From contig NZ_FLKM01000007.1 in assembly GCF_900086585.1 (NCBI RefSeq), positions 145,362 to 209,361 of the forward strand: a stretch of 64,000 nucleotides of DNA. Reading direction: 5' to 3'. The translations under genes and the position numbers were made by a program. Position 1 is the stretch's first letter. Each line of letters opens with the position of its first letter. This stretch comes from Emergencia timonensis. Lineage in GTDB: Bacteria; Bacillota; Clostridia; Peptostreptococcales; Anaerovoracaceae. A model generated the notes under the pieces. It saw nothing but the letters and a program-made list of their open reading frames with translations. It made no database searches and was not told the origin of the DNA. Shown one piece after another: positions 35,365-45,118 of the stretch.

Positions 35365-37494
35365 CTAACTCTGTAAATGATTGATTTTTTCCAGCAGCAG
35401 TGAAATATCCAGTGGTTTTGTCGCCACGTCGTTCATCCCGCTGGCTAAGGCTTTATCTACATCTTCACGGAATGCATTCGCAGTCATTGCAAAGATCGGA
35501 ATCTTTGCGCTGTCAGCACGCCCTGAGGAGCGGATGGCCTTGGCCGCCGCATATCCGTTCATGACAGGCATCTGAATGTCCATCAGCACCAAATCAAAGA
35601 AACCAGCCTCACTGTTTTCAAATATGCTAACTGCATCCTTTCCATTTTCGGCCTCAAATATAATGCAGCCTCTCTCTTCCAGTACCGAACAGATAATCAT
35701 GCGATTGATTTCGTTGTCTTCTGCTACTAAAATCCGCATGCCCGCCAGCCGGATTTCCTTTTCGGCGCCTGCTGCTGACGCAGAAGGCGCTTCTTTCGGC
35801 TGCACGATTTCCAGTGGGAGGATGATGGTAAATACCGTACCTTTGTCAAGATGACTTTCTACAGAGATCCTGCCACCCATCTTTTCTACCAAGGTTTTGC
35901 TCAGAGTGGTGCCAAGACCTGTTCCGTTCTGAGAGGCAGCTCTCCGTTCCTGCTCAAAAGGAACCCAAATTTTCTCCAAGAATTCCGGGCTCATGCCGTA
36001 TCCTGTATCAGCAACGATAAAGGTGGTCTGCGCAGTATCTCCAGAGAGAATCTGCTGGACTTTTAAAGAAATTTCGCCGCCCTTCGGGGTGAACTTCAAA
36101 GAATTTCCTAAAAGGTTGGTCAATACCTGTTTGATGCGAAGAACATCTCCTTTTACAAAAGGATATGATGCCTCCGTATGATCCACTGAGAAATGTAACC
36201 CCTTCTCTTCCGCCTGGATACCGATCAATGTTTCTAATTCGCCTACCAAGTCTTTCAGGTTCATTTCTTCCGTATATAATTCCATCTGACCGTTTTCAAT
36301 TTTTGACATATCGAGAACGTCAGTAATTACACTTTTCAGGAAGTCAGCCGATACCTCTGCCTTGCTCAGATATTCCAATAGTTTTTCCCTGTCATCCAGA
36401 TTCTCCCTCATCAGATACTGCAATCCGACAATGCCGTTGAGCGGCGTGCGGATTTCGTGGCTCATGTTTGCCAGAAATGTGGATTTTGCCTGCTCAGATG
36501 CCCGGGCAATACGCGCTGCGTTTACATTGTGGTAGAGGAACCAGGCTACAAGTAGAACTACAATCCCCAAAACGAGGAAGAAAGGCACAGAACTCCAGAT
36601 CAGCAGGCGAACCTGCTCCGCCGTGACCTGCTGCGAAACTCTGACCACCAGATACCAATCTTCCTCTCCCTGCAGTTCCATAGGCTGGAACAGAGCGGAA
36701 AATCGTTCCCCATCCTGTTCATATTCGACAAAAATACCGTTCCCCTCTTCAATGGCCTTCTTACAAGCTTCCAGGGATCCATCACCGTAAAAATCACAGC
36801 TCTCAAGCGAGGTCAGATAATTCTGTGTCACCGCACTGCTGCTGTATTGCTGACTGGCTGTGATAATCTCCCCTGTTGGCCGTATGACGAGGGCCACCCC
36901 CCGTCCGTCAAAGCTTTCCATCTTCATCTGGCTGGCAACCTGGTCAATGGGAACCAATCCGACGATGCCAGAGATCTTGTACTTGCCACAAGGAATGGAA
37001 GTAGGAAGGTGCTTCCCATAGAGCAGATATTCTCCCCATTGCTCCCTGCTGTCCTCGCTGTAGGAGGTTACAAAGTAATCCTCCGCCTGTTGATAAGCCT
37101 CCTTCCAGGGTGCTTTCTCCAAGTCCGTCTCCAAATAAGAGTTATTGTATATGCGTCCGTTCTCCATAACGAGATACAACTTGTCAAAATCAGTGCTTTT
37201 GGCTTCCACACTTAGGTTGTAAACGACATCTTTTAAATTGCTGTTTCGCGATTCTGATACGCGGGCCAGCATGGAATCGAGATATTCCCACTTACCGTTG
37301 AGCTGATTGATGATATTCAGCTGGTCGTGATCAGCAATCTGTTCCATAAAAGACTCCGTGGTGGAGTAGACTGCTTTTTCAATGCTCTGTTGATACAGCC
37401 AATATCCTCCGCCTAACACCGCTGCCACGACGGCTAGGAGGAATGCGACCACCTTCCATTTCAGTTGATATTTCTTTAGTTTGATCTCCTTCAT
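35365..37494 (-). CDS. Hybrid sensor histidine kinase
   Basis: The 709-residue product has two membrane segments (about 15-35 and 300-321) around an extracellular Cache-like sensor domain. A HisKA domain with His346 in NMSHEIRTPLNG, a HATPase domain (TNLLGNSLKFTPKG; DTGYGMS; GTGLGTTLSK) and a C-terminal receiver with Asp639 in LVLMDIQMP and Lys693 follow. No HPt or separate DNA-binding partner is seen in the cluster. It lies in an operon between an EAL protein and a substrate-binding lipoprotein, suggesting an extracellular nutrient signal that links to c-di-GMP. Confidence 0.92.
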   Translation of the reverse strand: MKEIKLKKYQLKWKVVAFLLAVVAAVLGGGYWLYQQSIEKAVYSTTESFMEQIADHDQLNIINQLNGKWEYLDSMLARVSESRNSNLKDVVYNLSVEAKSTDFDKLYLVMENGRIYNNSYLETDLEKAPWKEAYQQAEDYFVTSYSEDSREQWGEYLLYGKHLPTSIPCGKYKISGIVGLVPIDQVASQMKMESFDGRGVALVIRPTGEIITASQQYSSSAVTQNYLTSLESCDFYGDGSLEACKKAIEEGNGIFVEYEQDGERFSALFQPMELQGEEDWYLVVRVSQQVTAEQVRLLIWSSVPFFLVLGIVVLLVAWFLYHNVNAARIARASEQAKSTFLANMSHEIRTPLNGIVGLQYLMRENLDDREKLLEYLSKAEVSADFLKSVITDVLDMSKIENGQMELYTEEMNLKDLVGELETLIGIQAEEKGLHFSVDHTEASYPFVKGDVLRIKQVLTNLLGNSLKFTPKGGEISLKVQQILSGDTAQTTFIVADTGYGMSPEFLEKIWVPFEQERRAASQNGTGLGTTLSKTLVEKMGGRISVESHLDKGTVFTIILPLEIVQPKEAPSASAAGAEKEIRLAGMRILVAEDNEINRMIICSVLEERGCIIFEAENGKDAVSIFENSEAGFFDLVLMDIQMPVMNGYAAAKAIRSSGRADSAKIPIFAMTANAFREDVDKALASGMNDVATKPLDISLLLEKINHLQS

Positions 37495-37541
37495 CTTCCA
37501 CCCTTTCTGCAGATCATGACACTATTTGAAATTTTTTTCTT

Positions 37542-40211
37542 TTAAAAATTAATGACTTTCTTTTCGGGCATAGGCCGAGCGTAATAGAAGCCTTGTATAT
37601 ACTGCACTTTTAAATCAGCAAATGCCTTCTGCTCTTCCTCCGTCTCAATCCCTTCGGCGACAACAGCCAGATCATTGATTTTGGCCATCTCTACGATACT
37701 CCGAGCGAGGGCGTGCTGCTTGCGATCCGTCAGAATCTGTTTTGTAAGAGATTTATCGATTTTAATGATATCTGCCGGCAAATTTGAAAGATAGTTCAGA
37801 CTGCTATAGCCGATGCCGAAATCGTCCAGGGCGATGCGGATACCCGTTTTTCGCAGTTCATCCAATACCGCAGAGGCCTGGTCTATCGATTGTATGAGAA
37901 TGCTTTCTGTGATTTCCAGTGAAATCTGTCCAGGATCCACGCCAGAGTCACCAATCAGCTTCAATAAATGATCCGCGCTGTTCTCAATCAAAAGCTGCTG
38001 AACAGAAAGGTTGATGCTCATGTGATATAGGCCCAGTGGCTTACCGTAGTCATGCATAAACCTGCACGCTCTGCCCAGCACATATTCGCCCAGCTGCTCA
38101 GCCATACCGCTTCGTTCGGCCAAAGAAATGACCTGCCCGGCAGGAAAATACCCGCCTCTGCAATTGGGCAGCCTGGTCAAAGCCTCTACAGCAATATATT
38201 TCCCGCTGTCAAGGTGCGCCATAGGTTGATACCATACTTCCAGGGTTTCTTCTTCGATAGCCGATTTCAGCTTGTGAAGAATTTCTGCCTCTGTGCGGAT
38301 CAGCTGATCCAATTTATCATTGTACAAAACAAGTTTCTGATCAGAACCCTTTGAAAAACGCAACGCTGACTGAATGCGCTCCAGCAGCACTTCCGGGCTT
38401 TTCCCATGAGCAGGATATTGGCAGACAACCACCCGTGCCTGCAACGTAAAGGAAGCGTTGCCGGTGGACACCGGCGTTGTAAGCAGCTGCTGCAGTCTGG
38501 AAACAAAGGAGGTCTCGTCCTCTTCTGAAAGGGAAATACCTAAGAAAACATCTCCGTTGATACGGTACAGGTTCGCTCCAAAGAGGCGCGAAAGCCGCTT
38601 AATCACCTCCCGCAGTATTTGATCTCCGATCTCCGCGCTGAAAAGTTCATTATATTGGCTGAAATTGCAGATATCGATACAGAAAAGGCGAAAATTTCTT
38701 TTTTTATCGTAATCAATCAGCATATTGGCGTCTCGCATGTACTTCAGGCGGTTTCCAACATGGAATACCGGATCATAGTAGGCCAGCTGCTCGACCTGCT
38801 TGCTGTATTGGTTCAGAACCTTAGATAATTCCATCATCTCAAGGTTCGTATATTCTTCAAAACTGACGTCATTCTGGCCTTCGATAAGCCTGCGGCATTT
38901 TTCTGTCAGCCTCTGTACTGGGGATTCTTCGGAGCGGGAGTCGTAATATCGTCGAATCAGCGCAGCAATCTCTTCCTCTCCCTTGCTGTGCGGTTTACAG
39001 GAGATATATTGGTAATTGGCCGCAAGGAAGCTTTTCTCACCGTTCAGCCTGATCTTTAAAAGAAGTTCCAAGGACAGGCCCTTGGCAAAATCCTCTCGCT
39101 CCATATCGTCCATCTCCTCGCGAAGAGCAATCATAAAATTACCTGCACTCAGTCTGCCAGCGATGAACGGACTCTCAATGTATTCCGCAAGACGCTGCGG
39201 AATACTTTCTAAAAATGCGCGTTCCTTTGCGGGGCCGATCAACTGCGAAACCTGGTTATAGCTTTCAAAAACAAAGTAAAATAAATTTATAGAATCTGCA
39301 GAAAGCCATCGGTTCAGTTCCTCCGTAAACCCTTCCTGATTGTACAGTCCAGTCTGACGATCAATCAGATTCTGGCTCGCTATGGTACGGTCATGTTTCT
39401 TATATCTGTAGAACAAATACGCCAGCGCTAACAGACTCGCAGCAACCAAAGCGCAGAGCAGCAATATTTTGATATTGGCAGTGGAACTGATCCAGCCATT
39501 CACTGGCTGAATACTCAAGTTCCACTCAGTGGGAAGGTTGATGCTCATTTTTACGGCATCAGAAAAATCCACGCCCTTTCGTGATACTGTAATCAGATCC
39601 TTGCTTCCATCCTCTGCGTCAATACTCCAGATTTCATAGTCATAACCTTCTTCTGCCAGAGCAGTAAATCCAAGTCGATTCAAAACATAATCGCTGTCCA
39701 GTGCAACTGCCACCTCGCCAAGATAGGCATTTTTCTTTAAATATGGGCGCAGGTAAAGAAAAACTTCTTCCCCCTCTTCCAAGGTCGTCGGCCCTTCTAC
39801 CACCAAATCTTTGACAACTTTTGCCATTGTGTAGACATAAGAAAAGTCCTTTAGGTCTTTTCCTACCTGTGATCCGTACTCTGCCTCTGGCAGTGCGCTG
39901 ACCACCTTATCACCTTTGATCAAGGAGACATACTGCACACTTTCTTTCTTAAGAAGCGGTGCGGCAGCCTTTTCAAACCAGGAGGTGCCCTCCATAATCC
40001 TGGCCATCTCCGCCAGGTTATCGGCTTCGTTCAGTTCGTCCTGCAGCTGCAGGGAAAGTTTTTCACTGTAAAATTCTAAGACGCGGTCTGCGTCTGCTCG
40101 CCTGGCTTCGATCCAGGACTGGCGCATCTGACTGTACAGAACAGCAGTGAATATCAAAATCGTCAATATCACAAAACCTGCAAAGAAATAGCGTTTTGTC
40201 CGAGTCTTCAT
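37542..40211 (-). CDS. EAL-domain c-di-GMP phosphodiesterase with degenerate GGDEF domains
   Basis: The 889-residue product has an N-terminal membrane segment, an extracellular Cache-like region, a second membrane segment near 248-268, then two GGDEF-fold regions and a C-terminal EAL domain (about 640-885). Both GGDEF sites are degenerate (RLSAGNFMIAL; RINGDVFLGI), so cyclase activity is unlikely. The EAL domain keeps EALTRL, the second-helix SINLSVQQ, LEITES and DDFGIGYSSL, as expected for an active phosphodiesterase. ATG 40211 overlaps the cyclase stop codon by 4 bases (ATGA), so the pair is translationally coupled. Confidence 0.9.
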   Translation of the reverse strand: MKTRTKRYFFAGFVILTILIFTAVLYSQMRQSWIEARRADADRVLEFYSEKLSLQLQDELNEADNLAEMARIMEGTSWFEKAAAPLLKKESVQYVSLIKGDKVVSALPEAEYGSQVGKDLKDFSYVYTMAKVVKDLVVEGPTTLEEGEEVFLYLRPYLKKNAYLGEVAVALDSDYVLNRLGFTALAEEGYDYEIWSIDAEDGSKDLITVSRKGVDFSDAVKMSINLPTEWNLSIQPVNGWISSTANIKILLLCALVAASLLALAYLFYRYKKHDRTIASQNLIDRQTGLYNQEGFTEELNRWLSADSINLFYFVFESYNQVSQLIGPAKERAFLESIPQRLAEYIESPFIAGRLSAGNFMIALREEMDDMEREDFAKGLSLELLLKIRLNGEKSFLAANYQYISCKPHSKGEEEIAALIRRYYDSRSEESPVQRLTEKCRRLIEGQNDVSFEEYTNLEMMELSKVLNQYSKQVEQLAYYDPVFHVGNRLKYMRDANMLIDYDKKRNFRLFCIDICNFSQYNELFSAEIGDQILREVIKRLSRLFGANLYRINGDVFLGISLSEEDETSFVSRLQQLLTTPVSTGNASFTLQARVVVCQYPAHGKSPEVLLERIQSALRFSKGSDQKLVLYNDKLDQLIRTEAEILHKLKSAIEEETLEVWYQPMAHLDSGKYIAVEALTRLPNCRGGYFPAGQVISLAERSGMAEQLGEYVLGRACRFMHDYGKPLGLYHMSINLSVQQLLIENSADHLLKLIGDSGVDPGQISLEITESILIQSIDQASAVLDELRKTGIRIALDDFGIGYSSLNYLSNLPADIIKIDKSLTKQILTDRKQHALARSIVEMAKINDLAVVAEGIETEEEQKAFADLKVQYIQGFYYARPMPEKKVINF

Positions 40212-41776
40212 CTGCGTTCTCCGTTCTCATGTATCTTATAATAACCTTTTCCGTTCTGTTTCACGAAGTATAAAGCCTCGTCCGCGTCGGCAATTAATTG
40301 TTCCAATTCCATGTCCGGTCTGTAAATAGCCACGCCCACACTGCACTGCACAGGAATACTGTGCCCGGCGGAGCCCACCTCTGAATGAAATCGAAGCACC
40401 AACTCGTCTAATATGCTGTTTAGCTCTGCTTCATCGTCCAGGTTTGTCATCAGCAGAATAAACTCGTCGCCGCCATATCTGCCAACCACGCCGTCATACC
40501 GTTTCTCATATTCCCGCAAAATATATCCTATGCTCTTCAGTGCCACATCACCATCACTATGGCCATGCGTGTCATTGATATATTTCAGGTTATCCATATC
40601 CACAAAACACAGCGCGCTGAGCAGCACAGGGTCCGCTTTTTCCAACTGCGCAGCAGCGTGTTTCAGGAATACTGCACGAGTGACGACACCGGTCAGGCTA
40701 TCGGTAAGACCATCGCTGGTCAAGCGAATAATCTCGTTAAAGTCTCTCTTTTCCGGACGTTGATCCTGATAAATCTTCTTTTCCAGTTCATTGACAGAAT
40801 CCACTAAAGCATCTACGACCTGCATCTGCCGATTGATATAACGACGCATGACAAAAATCAGACCCAGGCACAGTAACACGGTCAGACCGGCTACGAGGAG
40901 CAGACTGGGCAGAATCTCCCCAAAGATGGTCCAGACGTTGACGGAGCAAAGAATATCCCAGCCCGTATTCTCAACCCTTTGGTAAACCGTATACCGCAGG
41001 CTTCCCCCTTTGAAGCTCCAGTAACTGCCCGGTTTCTGAGACAAAAGTTCTTCTTCCAGTCTGTTTTCTGTTGTTCCAAAAATGGTCATTTTCTTGAACT
41101 CGTCCATGATGGAATCCCCATAGGGGAGATCTTCTGTCGACGACATGATCTGCCCTTGTGAGCCAAGCAATGTGGTTTCAGCATTGTTAGTGCCAGACGA
41201 GTCTTTCAATATCTCCACAATTTCATCAAAATAGATGGCACAGAAAAGGCAGCCTGTAATATTGTCATTTTTGTCCTTCAGTGGTACGGCCACTGTGTAA
41301 TTGAGGGTTACACCATCAGCGCCTGCCGCAAAGCTGTCTGTCACCTGTTTCCGTCCAGTGGAAAAAAGCCGCTGCATATAATCTCTGCTGGCCAGGCTGG
41401 CCGGTTCATCTCCATCGGAATAGACGAGAATATCGTCGTCCACATAACAAATCATCATATATCCGTAGTTCGGTGCCATCTGGTCCAGTTTTTTAACCTT
41501 TTTGATTGGCGCAACGTCGGGATCATAGAATTCTGGCAGTTCGGCCAGAGATTCCAAAAGGGTGACGGATTCGTCGATCCGCTGGGATATTTGTGCATGA
41601 CTGCTGTTCAAGGATGCGTGGGCGGTGGATTTCATCTGCCCTATGGACAGTACGACACCGCCTAGAAATATCACTACCAATGTCAGAAGACAAAAAATCG
41701 TGCTATATCTCATGATGGGACTGAAAGTAATTCTCCAATTCTTATTCCCATTTGTTTTTTCTCTGTTTTTCTTCAT
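40208..41776 (-). CDS. Diguanylate cyclase with extracellular sensor domain
   Basis: The 522-residue product has two membrane segments (about 25-47 and 285-310), an extracellular dCache-type sensor between them and a cytosolic GGDEF domain (about 355-520). The active-site motif RYGGDEFILL is intact, and DSLTGVVTRAVFLKHA marks the domain start, so it should make c-di-GMP from two GTP. The residues in front (KRYDGVVGRYGG) do not give RxxD at the canonical inhibitory position, so product inhibition may be absent. It is first in a four-gene operon with the phosphodiesterase. Confidence 0.93.
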   Translation of the reverse strand: MKKNREKTNGNKNWRITFSPIMRYSTIFCLLTLVVIFLGGVVLSIGQMKSTAHASLNSSHAQISQRIDESVTLLESLAELPEFYDPDVAPIKKVKKLDQMAPNYGYMMICYVDDDILVYSDGDEPASLASRDYMQRLFSTGRKQVTDSFAAGADGVTLNYTVAVPLKDKNDNITGCLFCAIYFDEIVEILKDSSGTNNAETTLLGSQGQIMSSTEDLPYGDSIMDEFKKMTIFGTTENRLEEELLSQKPGSYWSFKGGSLRYTVYQRVENTGWDILCSVNVWTIFGEILPSLLLVAGLTVLLCLGLIFVMRRYINRQMQVVDALVDSVNELEKKIYQDQRPEKRDFNEIIRLTSDGLTDSLTGVVTRAVFLKHAAAQLEKADPVLLSALCFVDMDNLKYINDTHGHSDGDVALKSIGYILREYEKRYDGVVGRYGGDEFILLMTNLDDEAELNSILDELVLRFHSEVGSAGHSIPVQCSVGVAIYRPDMELEQLIADADEALYFVKQNGKGYYKIHENGERR

Positions 41777-41894
41777 TTATATACTACTTTCCCTCGTAAA
41801 TTCTTGGTACCTATATCGAGTTATATTATAACAGTTCCCTCTGCATAAAGCAACGACTGCCGAAACATTTCATCAGCCTTTCCATGCACACAAA

Positions 41895-41927
41895 AACTGC
41901 CTGCGAGTCGTCAACTCGCAGGCAGTT
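41895..41927 (-). terminator. Terminator of the DUF4300-like gene
   Basis: A 14-bp perfect stem (AACTGCCTGCGAGT) with a 5-base loop, then TTTTTG on the minus strand. Confidence 0.85.
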
Positions 41928-41953
41928 CATAAGTCACATTTTTTCTGATTCTT

Positions 41954-43441
41954 CTATAGTGTCAATTCTTGATCGTTTTCCATAATGACTGGCGCTGTCG
42001 AAACGCCCGGCGTGTAAAACTTCCAAAAACGATTGAGCAGGTATTCTCTGACCTGGGCCTTGCTTTGGAACTTTGCCGCTTGGTATGGGGAGGTCGGTCC
42101 AAATTTCTCAACAAAATAAACATCGCTGCCATCTGTAATCATCACGCCTGCATGACCGACAAAGGCCATATGGTCTAGCTCGTCATGGCAGACGACACTG
42201 ATCAGTGAAGCGTTTCCTGCCTTGAACTGTATTCCTCTGTTCCTCCATTCTTGCTTGATGGCCGCCAGAATGACCTTAGGATCGGTCGTATCTCTGACAG
42301 AAACAGGATTATAAATGGTGTAGAACTTACTTTGGTCCTCCCCTTTTATGCTGCAAAGGGGATAATGATCCATGGCATCTGTATCAACTGCCAGAAAGTC
42401 GTCGCCTTCCATCTTCTTCTCTGTGGTAATAAAATCCCGGAACAGTGTCATAGCGGTCAGCCTGCAGTTCACATCTGCGTAGCTGCGGTTTGCTGTCCAC
42501 AGGCTGTAAGTATCTGCTGCCTCATAATCGACACCTCTGGCGGCTATCGTTTGAAATCCATCGTGAAAATAGGGCTGCAATCCTACCACACCATGATAGT
42601 CTTTTGCCAAGTCCATCAGTCCCTCTATGTAGTTCTGACGAATTCCCGCCTTTCGAAGAATTCCGCTGATCTCCTGCCTCGTCTTCTCGTCGGTCAGGTT
42701 GGAATAGGTCAGCTCATGCATGGTCCAATCGGGCTGGGTGCGAACGGCTTTGGGTTCACTGAATTTGCTGTAGGATATCTTCTTGCCGATGGTTTTTCTA
42801 ACTTTCAATTTATAGTAATATGTAGCATCGCCAATTACCATTTTATCCGTGAAGTGCGCGGCATAGGTAGCATCCCACAGCTGCCAGCTTTTTTTAAAGG
42901 GCAGTTCCTTGACTTTCTCATATGGCCCGTTGACAGAGGTACTTCTATAGATCAGCGCTGTTTTCTTGTTGGCGCTGCAGTCTGCAGTGCCCGCATTGAC
43001 ACCGATGCCGATGCTGCCGTCCTCTGGCAGAGAAAGTTCCAAAACAAAGTCCTTTCCATTGATGCCCGTAGCTGCTGCATTTTCATAAGAGTATCTGCCA
43101 AAACTTTTCTTTCCTTTTATATAGCGATATGGTCTCACTTTATATTGATATAACGTATTCTTTTTTAATCTTCGATCTGTGCGGCTCGTCCCCTTCACAC
43201 TGGCGATCTTCTTGTATTTCTTTCCGGCTGCAGCTTTACGATAGATTTCATAATGGGTGAATTTCTTCTGTTTCGTCCAGGTTACTTTAATGGACGTGCT
43301 GCTCACAGTTCTCAAGGTGACTTGGAACCGACTGTCTTTTGTGGTCTTTGCGATGCCTGACGTAGCACCGTTGGCAGTGACTGACGAAAGTGCCAGCAAA
43401 AGAACCAGCGTCCACGTGATACATTGGTTTCTCTTTTTCAT
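41954..43441 (-). CDS. Secreted fibronectin-III / DUF4300-like protein
   Basis: The 495-residue product has a signal peptide (about 1-26, MKKRNQCITWTLVLLLALSS), one or two fibronectin type III-like domains (about 35-240; SSTSIKVTWTKQKKFTHYEIYRK is typical) and a C-terminal region (about 245-495) that resembles DUF4300. That region has WTANRSYADVNCRLTA with a Cys and FVGHAGVMI with a His. These may form a Cys-His active site, but this is not established. ATG 43441 follows AAAAGGGGAAG; a 61-residue upstream extension is rejected. Probably exported and wall- or surface-associated. Confidence 0.7.
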   Translation of the reverse strand: MKKRNQCITWTLVLLLALSSVTANGATSGIAKTTKDSRFQVTLRTVSSTSIKVTWTKQKKFTHYEIYRKAAAGKKYKKIASVKGTSRTDRRLKKNTLYQYKVRPYRYIKGKKSFGRYSYENAAATGINGKDFVLELSLPEDGSIGIGVNAGTADCSANKKTALIYRSTSVNGPYEKVKELPFKKSWQLWDATYAAHFTDKMVIGDATYYYKLKVRKTIGKKISYSKFSEPKAVRTQPDWTMHELTYSNLTDEKTRQEISGILRKAGIRQNYIEGLMDLAKDYHGVVGLQPYFHDGFQTIAARGVDYEAADTYSLWTANRSYADVNCRLTAMTLFRDFITTEKKMEGDDFLAVDTDAMDHYPLCSIKGEDQSKFYTIYNPVSVRDTTDPKVILAAIKQEWRNRGIQFKAGNASLISVVCHDELDHMAFVGHAGVMITDGSDVYFVEKFGPTSPYQAAKFQSKAQVREYLLNRFWKFYTPGVSTAPVIMENDQELTL

Positions 43442-43506
43442 CTTCTTCCCCTTTTGTAATAATTTTCCTAAATTATAGCATGTATGAGGAATCAGTACAA
43501 TCTTTA

Positions 43507-44097
43507 TCAGTCGACGAAGAACAGTTTTACAGCGCATTCCACCAGCAGCAACGCCATGCAGATGTTGAACGGCCGATAGTATTTTTTTAAAAATCTCTGC
43601 AGGAGACTGCCTGCTGCTGCCCATACCAGAGTACCGGATACCCCTGCCAGTGTCAAGAACACCGCCGATGCCAGCAAAGCTTCCAACGAGTCGTCGACTG
43701 GGATGACATAACCGGTATAGGTGGTAATCGCCGCCAGAATGATCTTCACATTGACAAACTGCAGTACCATTCCCTTGACAAAGCCGCCTGCTTCCTTCTG
43801 TTCTCCCTCATCCGGCCTGCTCTTCGCCACGTGAAAGGCCAGCCACAGAATATAGGCGGCGCCAACATATTTCATCACGGAAACAATACCGCCGATATAT
43901 TTTGCAATCCAAAAGCAGCCCACTGCACACACCAGCATGACACAGATAAAACCCGTACCGATACCCAGAATCAATTTTCTCCCGTTAGACCAGCCATAGT
44001 TGCTGGTAGTGTTGAGAGCCAGGATGTTATTCGGTCCCGGCGTATAGGCCGTGACAAACGCATAGGGTGCAAAGCTCAGTAAAATATTCATAATCAC
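43507..44097 (-). CDS. LysE-family amino acid exporter
   Basis: The 196-residue product has about six membrane segments and the family N-terminus AYTPGPNNILAL (normally xxPGPxxL), followed by GRKLILGIGTGF. LysE/RhtB proteins export amino acids. The start is GTG 44097 with GGAAGG 9 bases upstream, or ATG 44091. A LysR regulator is divergent with a gap of about 110 bases, the classic arrangement for inducible exporters. Confidence 0.88.
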   Translation of the reverse strand: MIMNILLSFAPYAFVTAYTPGPNNILALNTTSNYGWSNGRKLILGIGTGFICVMLVCAVGCFWIAKYIGGIVSVMKYVGAAYILWLAFHVAKSRPDEGEQKEAGGFVKGMVLQFVNVKIILAAITTYTGYVIPVDDSLEALLASAVFLTLAGVSGTLVWAAAGSLLQRFLKKYYRPFNICMALLLVECAVKLFFVD

Positions 44098-44208
44098 TTG
44101 AAATCACCTTCCTTTAGGTCTATAATAGCATAAAAGATAATATCAAATTAGTCGAACTATTCAATACTATAATTCAATATTTTCGAACTAAATGACAGGA
44201 GGTTCTTG

Positions 44209-45099
44209 ATGGATCTGAAGTATTTAGAGACCTTTAAAACGATTATTGAAGAGGGCAGTTATGCCAGGGCTGCTGATAAGCTGGGGTACACCCAGTCCAC
44301 CATCACCTTTCAGGTGCAGCAGCTGGAGCAGGAGCTTTCCATCAAGCTTTTTGAAAAAATCGGCAGACGGATGCAGTTGACCAAAGCGGGGGAAACGGTG
44401 ATTCCTTATGTTGAAGAAACCCTTCTCTCTTTTACAAAAATGCAGAGCCTGGGAACTTCTCTGGCAGATATGAAACAGAGTCTTTCTGTCGGAGTAGCTG
44501 AGACGCAGCTCTGCTATCGTCTGCCGCCTTTGCTGAAGAAGTTCCACCAGATCGCACCTGGTACGAAACTGTTTCTCCGCTCCATGAACTGTTACGAAAT
44601 ACGGGACGCTTTGGTCGACGGCAGACTTGATATGGGCATTTTTTACGAGAATGTCGGCGGAAATACGGATAGCCTGACCCTTCACAAAATGGACTCCCAT
44701 GCCATGACCCTGATAGCTTCCCCCGCCACAAAAAAACAGTATCCCGACTTTAAAACTTCCGGCCAGAGACTGGATCTTCCCTATATCATTGACGAGCCCA
44801 ACTGCATCTTCAGAGAAATCTTCACTGATTATCTGAGGGAAAAAGACATTCACCTGGGGCACACCATTGAACTTTGGAGCATCCCTACGATTATTAACCT
44901 GGTCAAGAATGATATGGGAATCTCTTATCTGCCCACCTTCACGGTGGAAAAAGACTTAGAAGAAGGCAGTCTCTGCGCCATTGAGACAGATTATGACCAC
45001 ATGGAAATCACAGCGGTCTGCGCCCATCACAAGAACAAGTGGCTCAGTCCTGTCATGCAAGTCTTTATCGATCTGCTGACAAACGCACAAAAAAGCTGA
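44209..45099 (+). CDS. LysR-family regulator of the divergent exporter
   Basis: The 296-residue product has an N-terminal winged helix (1-60: MDLKYLETFKTIIEEGSYARAADKL and TQSTITFQVQQLEQEL) and a LysR effector domain. AGGAGG precedes ATG 44209 by 6 bases. It is divergent from the LysE-type gene and likely activates it. The effector is unknown. Confidence 0.88.
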   Translation: MDLKYLETFKTIIEEGSYARAADKLGYTQSTITFQVQQLEQELSIKLFEKIGRRMQLTKAGETVIPYVEETLLSFTKMQSLGTSLADMKQSLSVGVAETQLCYRLPPLLKKFHQIAPGTKLFLRSMNCYEIRDALVDGRLDMGIFYENVGGNTDSLTLHKMDSHAMTLIASPATKKQYPDFKTSGQRLDLPYIIDEPNCIFREIFTDYLREKDIHLGHTIELWSIPTIINLVKNDMGISYLPTFTVEKDLEEGSLCAIETDYDHMEITAVCAHHKNKWLSPVMQVFIDLLTNAQKS

Positions 45100-45118
45100 C
45101 CTCATCAGTCAGCTTTTT
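45090..45118. terminator. Bidirectional terminator overlapping two stop codons
   Basis: AAAAAGCTGAC/GTCAGCTTTTT with a 7-base loop. It contains the TGA of the rightward LysR gene and the TGA of the leftward permease gene. Confidence 0.85.

Noticed and set aside
41777..41894. c-di-GMP riboswitch in front of the cyclase operon
   Set aside because: No conserved core of either c-di-GMP riboswitch class was seen in this short gap.
42251..43153. 300-codon plus-strand frame inside the DUF4300-like gene
   Set aside because: Antisense shadow with cysteine-rich random composition and no ribosome site.
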